Origin: Collimonas arenae
GTDB lineage: Bacteria; Pseudomonadota; Gammaproteobacteria; Burkholderiales; Burkholderiaceae_D
Length of the DNA: 64,000 bases
Direction of reading: 5' to 3'
Assembly (NCBI RefSeq): GCF_001584165.1
Contig: NZ_CP013233.1
Coordinates: forward strand, 1-64,000
The position numbers and the translations under genes are program-made. Below the pieces are notes generated by a model, which worked only from the letters and a program-made list of their open reading frames with translations, made no database searches and was not told the DNA's origin. Position 1 is the first letter of the stretch; each line of letters begins with the position of its first letter. This document shows, one piece after another, positions 56,302-64,000 of this stretch.

Positions 56302-56625
56302 ATGCACGCAGAACCGACGGCTGTTTTAAAAATCTTGTCGGATCCTACCCGGCGCGCAATTTTCGAGCGCTTGAGCAGAGGTGGGGAAATGACGGTGCAC
56401 GCTCTGACGGATCCGTCGGGGGTGTCGCAACCTGCCATTTCGAAGCATCTCGGCGCGCTTAAGGAAGTTGGCCTGGTGTGCGGCCGGCGCGACGGACGGG
56501 AGACGTATTACAGCGCAGAGCCGAAAGCGCTGACGCCGCTGATTGAGTGGATCAGTTTTTATTCGACTTTCTGGAACAGCCGATTTGACCGCTTGGAAAA
56601 CCTACTGAAGAGGATGGATCAATGA
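56302..56625 (+). CDS. ArsR-family transcriptional regulator
   Basis: A 107-residue winged-helix repressor: LKILSDPTRRAIFERLSRGG, then SQPAISKHLGALKEVGLVCGRRDGRETYYS. There are no clustered metal-binding cysteines, so it is of the non-metal group that commonly precedes SRPBCC/AHSA1 genes. Its stop overlaps the next gene's start (ATGATG), indicating coupled translation. Upstream, TAACCATTTGGTTATGATTA at 56219-56238 contains an inverted repeat (TAACCA/TGGTTA) at 56221-56234 that could be its operator. Confidence 0.92.
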   Translation: MHAEPTAVLKILSDPTRRAIFERLSRGGEMTVHALTDPSGVSQPAISKHLGALKEVGLVCGRRDGRETYYSAEPKALTPLIEWISFYSTFWNSRFDRLENLLKRMDQ

Positions 56626-57029
56626 TGCAAACCAACGATACCAAAACACTGATTGTAGAGAGGGAAATGCCGCATTCCCCCGACAAAGTCTGGCGCGCGA
56701 TCACGCAGCGTCCTTTGATTGAAGATTGGTTGATGGAGAACGATTTCGAGCTTGTCGTGGGCCACCGTTTCGATCTTCGCGCTGACTGGGGTGTGGTCGA
56801 GTGCCAGGTCCTGGCGATTGAGCCGAACAAAGCGCTGTCTTACACGTGGGAAGCGATGGGTCTCAAAAGCGTCGTGTCCTGGACTCTCACTGCAACGGCA
56901 ACGGGAACGCAGCTGCGCATGGAGCAATCGGGCTTCCGGCCGGATCAGCAGCAAGCCTACGCCGGCGCCAAGTACGGCTGGGAGAAGTTTTTCACCGGTC
57001 TCGAACGCGTGGCGGGAAGCCTTTCCTGA
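56622..57029 (+). CDS. SRPBCC/AHSA1-domain protein
   Basis: A 135-residue protein of the START-like SRPBCC fold. It has the AHSA1-type beginning LIVEREMPHSPDKVWRAITQ, EDWLMENDFEL and TWEAMGLKSVVSWTLTATAT, ending with a helix YGWEKFFTGLERVAGSL. These proteins bind hydrophobic ligands in a deep cavity and often pair with an ArsR regulator, as here. No enzyme activity can be predicted. A DUF1801 gene follows in the same direction, and the three are probably co-transcribed up to the terminator at 57564-57603. Confidence 0.9.
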   Translation: MMQTNDTKTLIVEREMPHSPDKVWRAITQRPLIEDWLMENDFELVVGHRFDLRADWGVVECQVLAIEPNKALSYTWEAMGLKSVVSWTLTATATGTQLRMEQSGFRPDQQQAYAGAKYGWEKFFTGLERVAGSLS

Positions 57030-57133
57030 ATTGCGCCGTCGTTTCGTACTAGCAGCTCGCACGCGTTACATTGCATTGACTGCAGGCGCTTGTTTTTATA
57101 TCCATAACTATCCGTAACTTCCAGGAAGAGAAC

Positions 57134-57544
57134 ATGAAAACATCGGAGACAAGCCAGGGATTACCAGCATCGGACCTCATCACCAGGAAAATCGACGGTC
57201 TCGGAGACTGGCGCGGGGAAACGCTTGGCAGGTTGCGCAAACTCATCTTGGCAACGGATCCGGACATTGTTGAGGAAATGAAGTGGGGGGACACTCCGGT
57301 CTGGTCGCGCGACGGCATTATCTGCACCGGCGAATCCTACAAGAAGGTGGTGAAACTTACCTTTGCCAAGGGCGCGTCGCTGAAGGACCCGGCCTCCCTC
57401 TTTAACTCGAGTCTCGACGGCAATGTGCGTCGGGCAATCGATATTCACGATGGCGAAGAAGTGGATGAGTCGGCCTTCAAGGCGCTGATCCGTGAAGCGA
57501 TTGCGCTCAACAGTGCCGGCAAGTCGAAACCATCGAAGAAATAG
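57134..57544 (+). CDS. DUF1801-family protein
   Basis: A 136-residue protein with the DUF1801 (YdhG/YjbR-related) fold: LRKLILATDPDIVEEMKWGD, TPVWSRDGIICTGESYKK, VVKLTFAKGASLKDP and a C-terminal helix with ALIREAIALN. Function is unknown; members often sit with ArsR-SRPBCC pairs, as seen here. GGAAGAGAAC precedes the ATG. A strong bidirectional terminator follows. Confidence 0.9.
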   Translation: MKTSETSQGLPASDLITRKIDGLGDWRGETLGRLRKLILATDPDIVEEMKWGDTPVWSRDGIICTGESYKKVVKLTFAKGASLKDPASLFNSSLDGNVRRAIDIHDGEEVDESAFKALIREAIALNSAGKSKPSKK

Positions 57545-57563
57545 AAATCTTAGGAAGTTAAAT

Positions 57564-57603
57564 GACAAAACCCGCGCACTCGTCATGAGGCGCGGGTTTT
57601 GTC
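57564..57603. terminator. Bidirectional terminator between DUF1801 and DUF4148 genes
   Basis: A perfect 14-bp stem (57564-57577 with 57590-57603, GACAAAACCCGCGC and its complement) around a 12-base loop, with A-run and T-run inside the arms. It serves both convergent genes. Confidence 0.9.
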
Positions 57604-57670
57604 GTTTGTAGCCGGTAGTGGCAAATGCAGCCGGATGTCCGCTGCATCGCCGTGAAATGATTGCGGGCAA

Positions 57671-58072
57671 TCAGGACTTGGTGTTCGAGTCGATTGGATA
57701 TTGCGAGCCGCTGAAATCGAGTTGGCCGGAAGAACGGGCTTGCGACAACTCGGCTTTGACTTCGGCGCGGGTTTTACCGATGGCGTTCGATGGTGTGAAC
57801 ACTGGGTATTGCGAGCCGCTGAAGTCGAGTTTGCCTGCAGCGCGGGCTTGTGCCAGTTCTGCTTGCACTTCGGCGCGGGTCTTGCCGGGGGCGGTTGATT
57901 TCGCCAGAACCGGGTATTGACCGTTGCTTTGCACCAGTTCGCCGGCGGCTTGGGCGCGGACCAGTTCAGCTTGTACCTGGGCGCGGGTCAGAGGAGTAGT
58001 GTTGTTGTCTGCAAAGGCAGGGGCGGAGACGATTGCTGCAAATGCCAGAGTGGCGATGACTGTGGTTTTCAT
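57671..58072 (-). CDS. Exported DUF4148 protein with three repeats
   Basis: A 133-residue precursor with a signal peptide (MKTTVIATLAFAAIVSAPAFA) and three copies of a DUF4148-type unit of about 34 residues: LTRAQVQAELVRAQAAGELV, KTRAEVQAELAQARAAGKLD and KTRAEVKAELSQARSSGQLD, each followed by a SxGQYPV/SGSQYPV-like segment. These small periplasmic proteins are abundant in Burkholderiales and of unknown function. Single-domain members are more usual; this one shows clear internal duplication. It shares a terminator with the DUF1801 gene. Confidence 0.9.
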   Translation of the reverse strand: MKTTVIATLAFAAIVSAPAFADNNTTPLTRAQVQAELVRAQAAGELVQSNGQYPVLAKSTAPGKTRAEVQAELAQARAAGKLDFSGSQYPVFTPSNAIGKTRAEVKAELSQARSSGQLDFSGSQYPIDSNTKS

Positions 58073-58705
58073 GATGGTTCTTTCTTGATTTTCAAGTTAA
58101 TGACAAAGTGCCAAATACAGCGGTTACACAAGCGCCTGTACTAACAAGAATCTCGACAAACCTACTACGCTACGGTTTTTCGAGATCCCCTGACGGTTCG
58201 GCGTTCTTGCTGCACCGTCGGTGCTTTGGGCGGAGCTGAATTTACATCTATCACTAGATAGACTATCGGATGAAATAAAAAGCGTCTTGCTTGGCGACGC
58301 TTGTCCTATCCTTAATTCTTGCCCCTATAAAGCCCGGGCACGTCATCCAGGCCAGTCCTTAACGAAAGGAAAACAAAACTGGCTGCGGGACGTATGAAAC
58401 AACGTGTCTGCAACTACTGTAAGACTGATTCTAGTTATCTACTGGAAGGTAGTCAAATAGAATATGCATATAACAAAACATCATTACCAAATGGGCCACA
58501 ATCGAAGAAAACAGCTTGATTGTCTATCTTTCGATAGATAAAATAAGCGGGTAGCGTCTTTGTGATCCTGAGTTTTACTGAATAGTCGGCAAGAAGTTGC
58601 CGACGGACCTATAAAAGACGTAGCATGGCGGCTAGCCCAGCTGCCTGGAATTGAAACGCCGGATGTCGGCGCCATGCATCGCTATCTCTCTATAGGTAAA
58701 TCATC
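58073..58705. other. Long gap with hairpins between DUF4148 and TetR genes
   Basis: These 633 bases contain no strong gene. Visible structures are a stem near 58150-58186 (ATCTCGA...TCGAGAT), a 7-bp stem AAGCGTC/GACGCTT near 58282-58302, and a perfect 8-bp hairpin GTCGGCAA-GAAG-TTGCCGAC at 58585-58604. The middle is AT-rich and holds one short ORF (58394-58519). The left end should carry the DUF4148 promoter. Confidence 0.5.
58394..58519 (+). CDS. Possible 41-residue CxxC small protein
   Basis: A short ORF, MKQRVCNYCKTDSSYLLEGS followed by about 21 residues, with one CxxC pair near the start as in half of a zinc ribbon. GGGA lies seven bases before the ATG. It is AT-rich compared with its neighbours. 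It might be a real small protein or the start of a decayed gene; evidence is thin. Confidence 0.25.
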   Translation: MKQRVCNYCKTDSSYLLEGSQIEYAYNKTSLPNGPQSKKTA

Positions 58706-59323
58706 ATGAAGACCGTCTCTCCCGTCCGCGAACAACTGCTGGAGCACACGCTGGTGCTGCTGGGAACGCGCGGCTATAACGGTTTCAGCTATCGCGACCT
58801 GGCTGAACTGGTCGGCGTCAAGACTTCCAGCATCCACTACTATTTCCCGACCAAGGAAGACCTGGCGCTGGCTGCAGTGCAAGCGTATGCCGCCAACATC
58901 GGTGAAATCATGCGCGATATGGATATCAACGGCCCGCTCAAGGAGCAGATCGAGAAATATCTGGCGCTGTGGCGCAAGAACCTCGGTACCGGCAGGGTTT
59001 GCCTGTGCGGCATGCTGGCGGCCGAAGCCACCAGCCTGCCGGAAAACGTGCTGGCCGCATTGCAAACCTTTTATTGCATGCATGAAGCCTGGATCACGCG
59101 GCGTCTTGAACGGGTTGTTGCCGAAAAGGGCGCGCAGTTGCCGGCCCCGCCGGCAGCATATGCGATGACGATCCTCGGCGCGCTGCAAAGCGGGCTGGTA
59201 TCGGCGCGCCTGTTCGGCAAGCCGGACCGCCTCGATGCAGCATCGGCAATGCTGCGCTCGGCCATTGGAGCGGACAGCAGCAAACAAACGGCGCCGGTTG
59301 CGGCCGTTGCCTGGTCAGACTAA
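58706..59323 (+). CDS. TetR-family transcriptional regulator
   Basis: A 205-residue TetR-type regulator. The N-terminal helix-turn-helix (about 8-55) has LLGTRGYNGFSYRDLAELVGVKTSSIHYYFPTKEDL; the C-terminal ligand domain contains CLCGMLAAEATSLPENV, as in AcrR/NemR-like regulators. NemR-type members use reactive cysteines as redox sensors, and the Cys residues of RVCLCGM may act similarly, which is inference. No target gene is adjacent on the same strand; the next gene is a porin 359 bp downstream. Confidence 0.9.
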   Translation: MKTVSPVREQLLEHTLVLLGTRGYNGFSYRDLAELVGVKTSSIHYYFPTKEDLALAAVQAYAANIGEIMRDMDINGPLKEQIEKYLALWRKNLGTGRVCLCGMLAAEATSLPENVLAALQTFYCMHEAWITRRLERVVAEKGAQLPAPPAAYAMTILGALQSGLVSARLFGKPDRLDAASAMLRSAIGADSSKQTAPVAAVAWSD

Positions 59324-59682
59324 CTCCGCCGGACTGATCCTTTTCTGACTCGGGCGTCGCGCAAAGAAAACCCAAAGCGCCACGCCGATTTCAATTTTTC
59401 TCCCCTGGCAATTCAAGCATCGTCATCTTTCCGCTCTGTTTGCACCCCCTTCACTTTTCTCCCGCACGCAACACCCGCTCATAGAGCGCGCTCAAATTTT
59501 CAGCAATTGAGATTGACACGGGAAAATATCGCCCCTACCATTGTTTCATATATCAATACGTTGTTTTATTAGATGAAACAATAGAGCAAGCGATCCGGCA
59601 CAGGTTTTTCAATAAACCTCGAATAAAAACAAGCGCCGGGCGAAGTTGCCTTAGGATTTTTTTCAACAGGGAGGAGTGGTTC
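59324..59682. promoter_or_regulatory. Leader region of the porin gene with inverted repeat
   Basis: This 359-bp gap holds no gene. A perfect 10-bp inverted repeat (ATTGTTTCAT at 59540-59549 and ATGAAACAAT at 59573-59582) with a 23-bp spacer lies about 100 bases before the porin start and could be an operator. A GGAGG ribosome site precedes the porin ATG. Confidence 0.5.
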
Positions 59683-60894
59683 ATGAAGAAGTCGTTAGTT
59701 GTACTTTCCGTTTTGGGTAGCTGCAGTTACGTAGCGCAGGCGCAAACCAACGTCACCGTCTACGGTTTGCTGGATTCCGGCGTTACCTATGTGAATAACA
59801 TTGCCACACCAAGCACGAGCAATCCGCGCGGTACCGGCAGCCGCATGAGCGTCGACTCAGGCGATCTGCAGCAATCGCGCTTCGGCTTCAAGGGCGTCGA
59901 GGACCTGGGCGGCGGCATGAAGGCGATGTTCAACCTGGAAGGCGGGTTCGCAGTCGATACCGGCGCTTCCGGTCAGGGCGGCCTGACCTTCGGCCGCACC
60001 TCGATCGTCGGCCTGTCAGGCAATTACGGCTCGCTGCAACTGGGACGTCGCAAGGACTTCATCGACGAAGTAGCCACTTACTACTCAAGCGTCTACGACT
60101 TCGGCGTCTTCATCAATGGCGTGCACGATAATAATCTGGACCGCGTCGGCGGCAACCGCGCCAATAATCAGATCCGCTACGACACACCGTTGTTCAAGGG
60201 CCTGGTGCTGAACGCCACCTACGGCTTCGGCGAAACCGCAGGTTCGACTTCCACCGGCCAATCGCTCGGCCTCGGCGCGAATTACACCAACGGCCCATTC
60301 GGCGTCGGCTTCGGTTACTGGCAATCCAAGCTCGGTACCCTGTCGGGCGGTGTCAATACGTCCAGCGACCAAGGCACCAGCCTCGGCGCCGGCTGCACCC
60401 CGAGCTACGGCCATCCTGGCGATACCTGCATCAAGACCTGGATGCTCGGTTCAAGCTACAAGACCGGCCCGTGGCGTTTCTTTGGCGCCTGGTCGAAGGT
60501 GCTGCAGCCGCTGGCCACCAACGGTGGCGCAAGCGCCCCGCTGGTCGCGAAGTTTGCCGGCACCGCAGGCCTGTCACCATTTACCGCTGGCGGTTCCAAC
60601 AACAACAGCACCAACGTGTTCGACCTGGGCGTCAATTATGCAGTTTCGGATAGCCTGCGCCTGGTTGGCAGCGTATTGCAATCGCGCTACGGCTTCGTGG
60701 GCAGCGACACCAAAGGCCGCCTGACTCAGCTCAACCTAGGTCTGACCTACGCGTTCTCCAAGCGTACCGACCTCTATAGCTATGTCGCCAACCTGCGCGC
60801 GTCCGACATGTATAGCCCGGGCATCACGGGCGGCGCTCCTGGCGCCGACAATTCGCAAACTGCATTCACTGTCGGCTTGCGTCACAAGTTCTAA
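59683..60894 (+). CDS. Gram-negative porin, Burkholderiales type
   Basis: A 403-residue outer-membrane trimeric porin precursor. Signal peptide MKKSLVVLSVLGSCSYVAQA is followed by QTNVTVYGLLDSGVTYVNN, then SRFGFKGVEDLGGGMKAMFNLEG and the FGRTSIVGLSGNYGSLQLGR strand; it ends in the terminal Phe (VGLRHKF) used for outer-membrane assembly. It forms a general diffusion channel for small solutes. It precedes a YfcC-like transporter, an amidohydrolase and an IclR regulator, so it may serve as the outer-membrane entry for that pathway. A hairpin at 60911-60943 separates it from the next gene. Confidence 0.95.
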   Translation: MKKSLVVLSVLGSCSYVAQAQTNVTVYGLLDSGVTYVNNIATPSTSNPRGTGSRMSVDSGDLQQSRFGFKGVEDLGGGMKAMFNLEGGFAVDTGASGQGGLTFGRTSIVGLSGNYGSLQLGRRKDFIDEVATYYSSVYDFGVFINGVHDNNLDRVGGNRANNQIRYDTPLFKGLVLNATYGFGETAGSTSTGQSLGLGANYTNGPFGVGFGYWQSKLGTLSGGVNTSSDQGTSLGAGCTPSYGHPGDTCIKTWMLGSSYKTGPWRFFGAWSKVLQPLATNGGASAPLVAKFAGTAGLSPFTAGGSNNNSTNVFDLGVNYAVSDSLRLVGSVLQSRYGFVGSDTKGRLTQLNLGLTYAFSKRTDLYSYVANLRASDMYSPGITGGAPGADNSQTAFTVGLRHKF

Positions 60895-60910
60895 CATGAG
60901 GTAGAACGAC

Positions 60911-60943
60911 CGGGCCGGAAAGGCGCAATGCTTTTCCGGCCCG
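60911..60943 (+). terminator. Hairpin after the porin gene
   Basis: A perfect 11-bp stem (CGGGCCGGAAA at 60911-60921 and its complement at 60933-60943) without a T-run. It may stop or attenuate transcription or protect the 3' end of the porin mRNA. Confidence 0.5.
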
Positions 60944-60997
60944 TACATTGAAAAGCATACTATTCTGCAAACGGACAGACAGGCACACGGAGATCAC

Positions 60998-62415
60998 ATG
61001 GCCAGTACCACCACCGACGAGCAAAAACAGGATGCGCACGGCAAGAGCCGCATGCTGCATCCGGTGGCGATGATGCTGCTGATCATGCTGGTAGCGGTCG
61101 GCCTGACCTATGTGCTCGATTCGGGCGAGTTCCAGCGCCAGGCCAAACTGGTGGTGCCCGGGACTTATCAACTGATCGCCAAGGAGCGCGACCTGGCCGC
61201 CCTGGTGGCCGCGCATCCGCCAGCAAGCAGCATTGAGCGCGCCTACCCTGCCAGCCTGTTTTCTGCGATGTCGGCGATTCCTGCCGCCTCGCCAAAAGTG
61301 CGCCGCTGGTGTTCATGATCATGTTCATCGGCGGCATGTTCGGTGTGCTGCGCAAGAGCGGCGCGCTGGACGCGGGCATCGACCGCTTGCTGGTACGTAC
61401 CGGCGGCAACGTCTACCTGCTGACGCCGGTGCTGATGCTGGCGATTGCCGCCGGTAGCACCTTCCTCGGGCTGATTTCTGAATACCTGGTGATCATTCCG
61501 ATGATGCTGATCCTGGCGCAGCGGCTCGGCCTGGGGCCGTTGTATGCCACTGGGTTGGTGGCGATTGCCGCCAAGATCGGTTACCTGGCTTCGGTCACCA
61601 ATCCGTTGGCGCTGGTGATCGCCCAGCCGATCGTACAGGTGCCGCTGTTGAGCGGCGCCGGTTTGCGGATGGCGGTGTTTGTGCTGTTCCTGGCGATCGG
61701 CATCGCCTATTTACTGCTTTACGTAAAGCGCACGGGCTACAGCGTGCCAACCGGTCTCGACCTGCAGGGTCGTCTGTTGTTGTCGCACCGCTTCGTATTA
61801 TTTGTGGTCGGCGCTAGCGTGGTGGTGCTTGTGATCGGCACCAGCGTCTGGAAATGGGGCGATATCCAGCTCGGCGCGTTTTATATTTTTGAGGGCATCA
61901 TCATTGCCATCGCCGCCGGCATGTCGGTGCGCACCGCCTGCGATGCGTTTGTCGAAGGCATGAAAGGCATGATGCTGGCGGGTTTGCTGATCGGCCTGGC
62001 GAAAGCCATCGAAATCGTGCTGCACGACAGCCTGGTGCTCGATACCGTGATTTACCACCTGGCCGCAATCGTTGAAGGCCGCAGCAAGATCTTTGCGGCA
62101 CAAGGCATGATCCTGGTGCAGATGCTGCTCGACGTGCTGATTCCGTCGACCTCCGGCAAAGCCGCCATCAGCATGCCGATCCTCGGCCCTATCGGCCATA
62201 TTTCCGGCGTCAGCGGCCAGAGCGTAGTGCTGGCTTTCCTGTTCGGAAACGGGCTGACCAACATGGTGACGCCGACTTCCGGCATGCTGCTGGCCTACCT
62301 GGCGACCGGCAAGGTTGGCTATGGCGCCTGGCTGCGTTTCATTTTTCCGCTGTTCGCAATTTTGACGCTGCTATCGATGGCGGTCATGGCGTTTGCGGTC
62401 TATACCGGTTATTGA
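60998..62415 (+). pseudogene. YfcC-family anion/carboxylate transporter, frameshifted
   Basis: A multi-pass transporter of the YfcC/DcuC-like family with about ten to twelve helices, including MFIGGMFGVLRKSGALDAGI, ISEYLVIIPMMLILAQRLGLG and VLAFLFGNGLTNMVTPTSG. The gene is split into 60998-61318 and 61309-62415. A single missing base near 61285-61287 restores IPAGLAKSAPLVFMIMF and one frame of 472 residues, the usual length. The early part has a membrane helix and a conserved periplasmic segment. It probably imports a carboxylate or acyl amino acid for the amidohydrolase encoded downstream. Confidence 0.85.
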
Positions 62416-62464
62416 GTCAAATCAGATTCAGATAGAAAACACAGAAGTGCTAAGGAACACCAAG

Positions 62465-63313
62465 ATGCAAGAAGCTTTTATTTTGACCATTTCGGATAAC
62501 GCCAAGTTGATCCCGCTGGTCTTCGATTCGCCGCACAGTAGCCGCTACTGCCCGCCGGACATGCAGGCGGTGGCGCCGGAAGCCGCGCTGATGTCTGGTT
62601 GGGATGCCTATGTCGATGAACTGTGGAGCGGCGCCGTGCAGCATGGCGCGACACTGTTGGCGGCGCGTGTGCACCGCTGCTATATCGATTTCAACCGCAG
62701 CCGCAGCGACATCGACCCGGAATTGCTGGATCAGCCCTGGCCCGAACCGATCAAGGTGTCGGAAAAGAGCAAGGCCGGCATGGGCCTGATCCGCCGCTAT
62801 GCGCTGCCGGCGGTGCCGATGTACGACCGCAAGCTGGGTATCGCCGAAGTGCAGCAGCGCATTGAGCGCTATTACGATCCGTATCACGCCGAACTACAGC
62901 GCCTGATTAACGCCGCGCACGCGCGCTTCGGCCGCTCCTGGCATATTGATTGCCATTCGATGAAGTCGGTCGGCAATGCGATGAATATCGACAATGGCGC
63001 GCGCCGTCCCGATTTCGTGCTGGGCGACCGCGACGGCAGCGCCGCCGATCCGGTCTTTACCGCCTGGGTCGCGCAGCAGTTGCGAGGCATGGGCTATGTG
63101 GTCAAGATCAACGATCCGTATCGCGGCGCTGAACTGGTGCGCGCCTACAGCGATCCGCAGCGCGGCCGCTACAGCATGCAGATCGAAATCAACCGTGCGT
63201 TGTACATGAATGAGCAAAGCCTGGAGCGCAGCGCCGGATTTGCGACGCTGCAGCAGCATTTGACACAACTGGCGCAAGCGATGTCGAGGTATATTATCGA
63301 CCAATTGAATTAA
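62465..63313 (+). CDS. N-formylglutamate amidohydrolase
   Basis: A 282-residue enzyme of the N-formylglutamate deformylase (HutG-type) family, which hydrolyses N-formyl-L-glutamate to glutamate and formate. Typical parts are VFDSPHSSRYCPPD, DAYVDELW, VHRCYIDFNRSRSDIDPELL, WHIDCHSMKSVG and VLGDRDGSAADPVFT. The histidine and acidic residues in DSPHSS and HIDCHSM should bind the metal. The ATG at 62465 follows AAGGAACACC. It lies in an operon-like row after the YfcC-like transporter and before an IclR regulator. Confidence 0.9.
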   Translation: MQEAFILTISDNAKLIPLVFDSPHSSRYCPPDMQAVAPEAALMSGWDAYVDELWSGAVQHGATLLAARVHRCYIDFNRSRSDIDPELLDQPWPEPIKVSEKSKAGMGLIRRYALPAVPMYDRKLGIAEVQQRIERYYDPYHAELQRLINAAHARFGRSWHIDCHSMKSVGNAMNIDNGARRPDFVLGDRDGSAADPVFTAWVAQQLRGMGYVVKINDPYRGAELVRAYSDPQRGRYSMQIEINRALYMNEQSLERSAGFATLQQHLTQLAQAMSRYIIDQLN

Positions 63314-63328
63314 CGAGAATCCCCACGC

Positions 63329-64000
63329 ATGGCCGACTACACCGTTGCCGCAGTAGATGAAGCATTGGCGCTGCTCCTGTTGGTCGCTCAAAGTCCGGGA
63401 CTGGGCGTGACCGAGCTATCGGTCCGTTCCGGCAACACCAAGGCACGAACCTTCCGCCTGCTGTACACGCTGGAACAGCGTGGCCTGCTGCATCGCGAAG
63501 GCGATACCCGACGTATCATCTTGGTTACAAGGCGCTGTATTTGGGCGTGGCGGCGCAGGAACAGGTCAGCCTGGTGCGGGTGGCGCGCAGCCATTTGCGT
63601 GATATTGGCGGCATCTGCAACGAAAACGTCCAGGTGCGGGTGCGCGACGGATTGGAAATGGTCTGCGTGGCGCGCTGGGAGTCGACCCAGGCGATTCGCG
63701 TCCACACTGATGTCGGCAACCGTCGGCCATTGTATGCCGGTGCGTCCGGCAAAGTGCTGCTGGCGCATGCGCCGCAATCGGTGCAGCAGGCAGTGCTGGG
63801 CGGTACGCTGACGCGCTTCACCGATAACACCATCATCGATCGTCAGTTGCTGGAACAGGAACTGCAGCAAGTACTGGCGCAAGGCTACGCGGTTTCCTAC
63901 GCCGAGCGGTCCAGCGGTGCGGTAGCGATCGCAGCGCCGATCATGGATGCCGACGGTGAAGTGATCGCCGCCCTCGGCATCGCCGGCCCGGCCAGCCGCA
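63329..64000 (+). pseudogene. IclR-family regulator, frameshifted and cut by window end
   Basis: An IclR-type regulator starting MADYTVAAVDEALALLLLVA with the winged helix (LGVTELSVRSGNTKARTFRLLYTLEQRGLL in parts). The frame breaks near codon 60. Adding one C to the CCC run at 63507-63509 gives GDTPTYHLGYKALYLGVAAQ, then RVARSHLRDIGGICNENVQV and YAGASGKVLLAH, which is the normal effector domain. The gene continues past base 64000. It probably regulates the transporter-amidohydrolase unit just upstream. Confidence 0.8.

Overview
The window opens on the first base of dnaA and runs dnaA, dnaN, gyrB, so it looks like the conventional start of a complete bacterial chromosome. The GC-rich coding, the Burkholderiales-type porin, the DUF4148 and DUF3297 proteins and the general gene style point to a betaproteobacterium of the Oxalobacteraceae (Collimonas/Herbaspirillum-like). 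This placement is inferred from family resemblance, not from a search.

Layout. 1-5577: replication genes. 5778-14699: a type I restriction-modification operon (hsdR, hsdM, hsdS) running directly into an ABC-type ATPase and an HNH nuclease, an arrangement like the Septu PtuA/PtuB pair. 15038-17050: AT-rich accessory DNA with a four-helix membrane protein, an orphan ABC ATPase and a small XRE regulator with repeated operator-like sites. 17192-20528: small secreted proteins, a hydrolase, a GmhA-like isomerase and an oxygenase-like protein. 20553-27275: a FadR-type regulator divergent from a class V aminotransferase, MFS transporter and FAD/Fe-S oxidase, probably a 2-hydroxy-acid/glyoxylate operon. 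27123-35177: an RNA-repair locus under a divergent sigma-54 activator, RtcR. It holds two RtcB ligases, the RtcA cyclase, an HNH protein, a candidate structured RNA with its own terminator, and two unknown proteins. 35887-43804: assorted genes (SYLF lipoprotein, CPBP protease, phosphoesterase, two VOC proteins, DOPA dioxygenase-like, beta-helix protein, signal peptidase I, a divergent CysS). 43875-53040: an amino-acid/amine uptake and oxidation cluster next to a beta-alanine pathway (omega-transaminase, MmsA, MocR regulator). 53287-59323: small regulators and stress-type genes. 59683-64000: porin, YfcC-like transporter, N-formylglutamate amidohydrolase and an IclR regulator cut by the window end.

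The two most interesting loci are the RNA-repair operon and the RM-ATPase-HNH operon. In the first, a CARF-domain activator controls ligases and a cyclase that reseal broken RNA, and the operon also encodes a nuclease-like protein and a small folded RNA. In the second, a classical restriction system is transcribed as one unit with a second ATPase-nuclease pair.

A caution: six genes (hsdM, one rtcB, a CPBP protease, a phosphoesterase, the YfcC-like transporter and the last IclR gene) are each broken by what reads as one missing base, three of them in short G/C runs. Such a uniform pattern suggests sequencing indels more than real gene decay. These genes are listed as single broken features.
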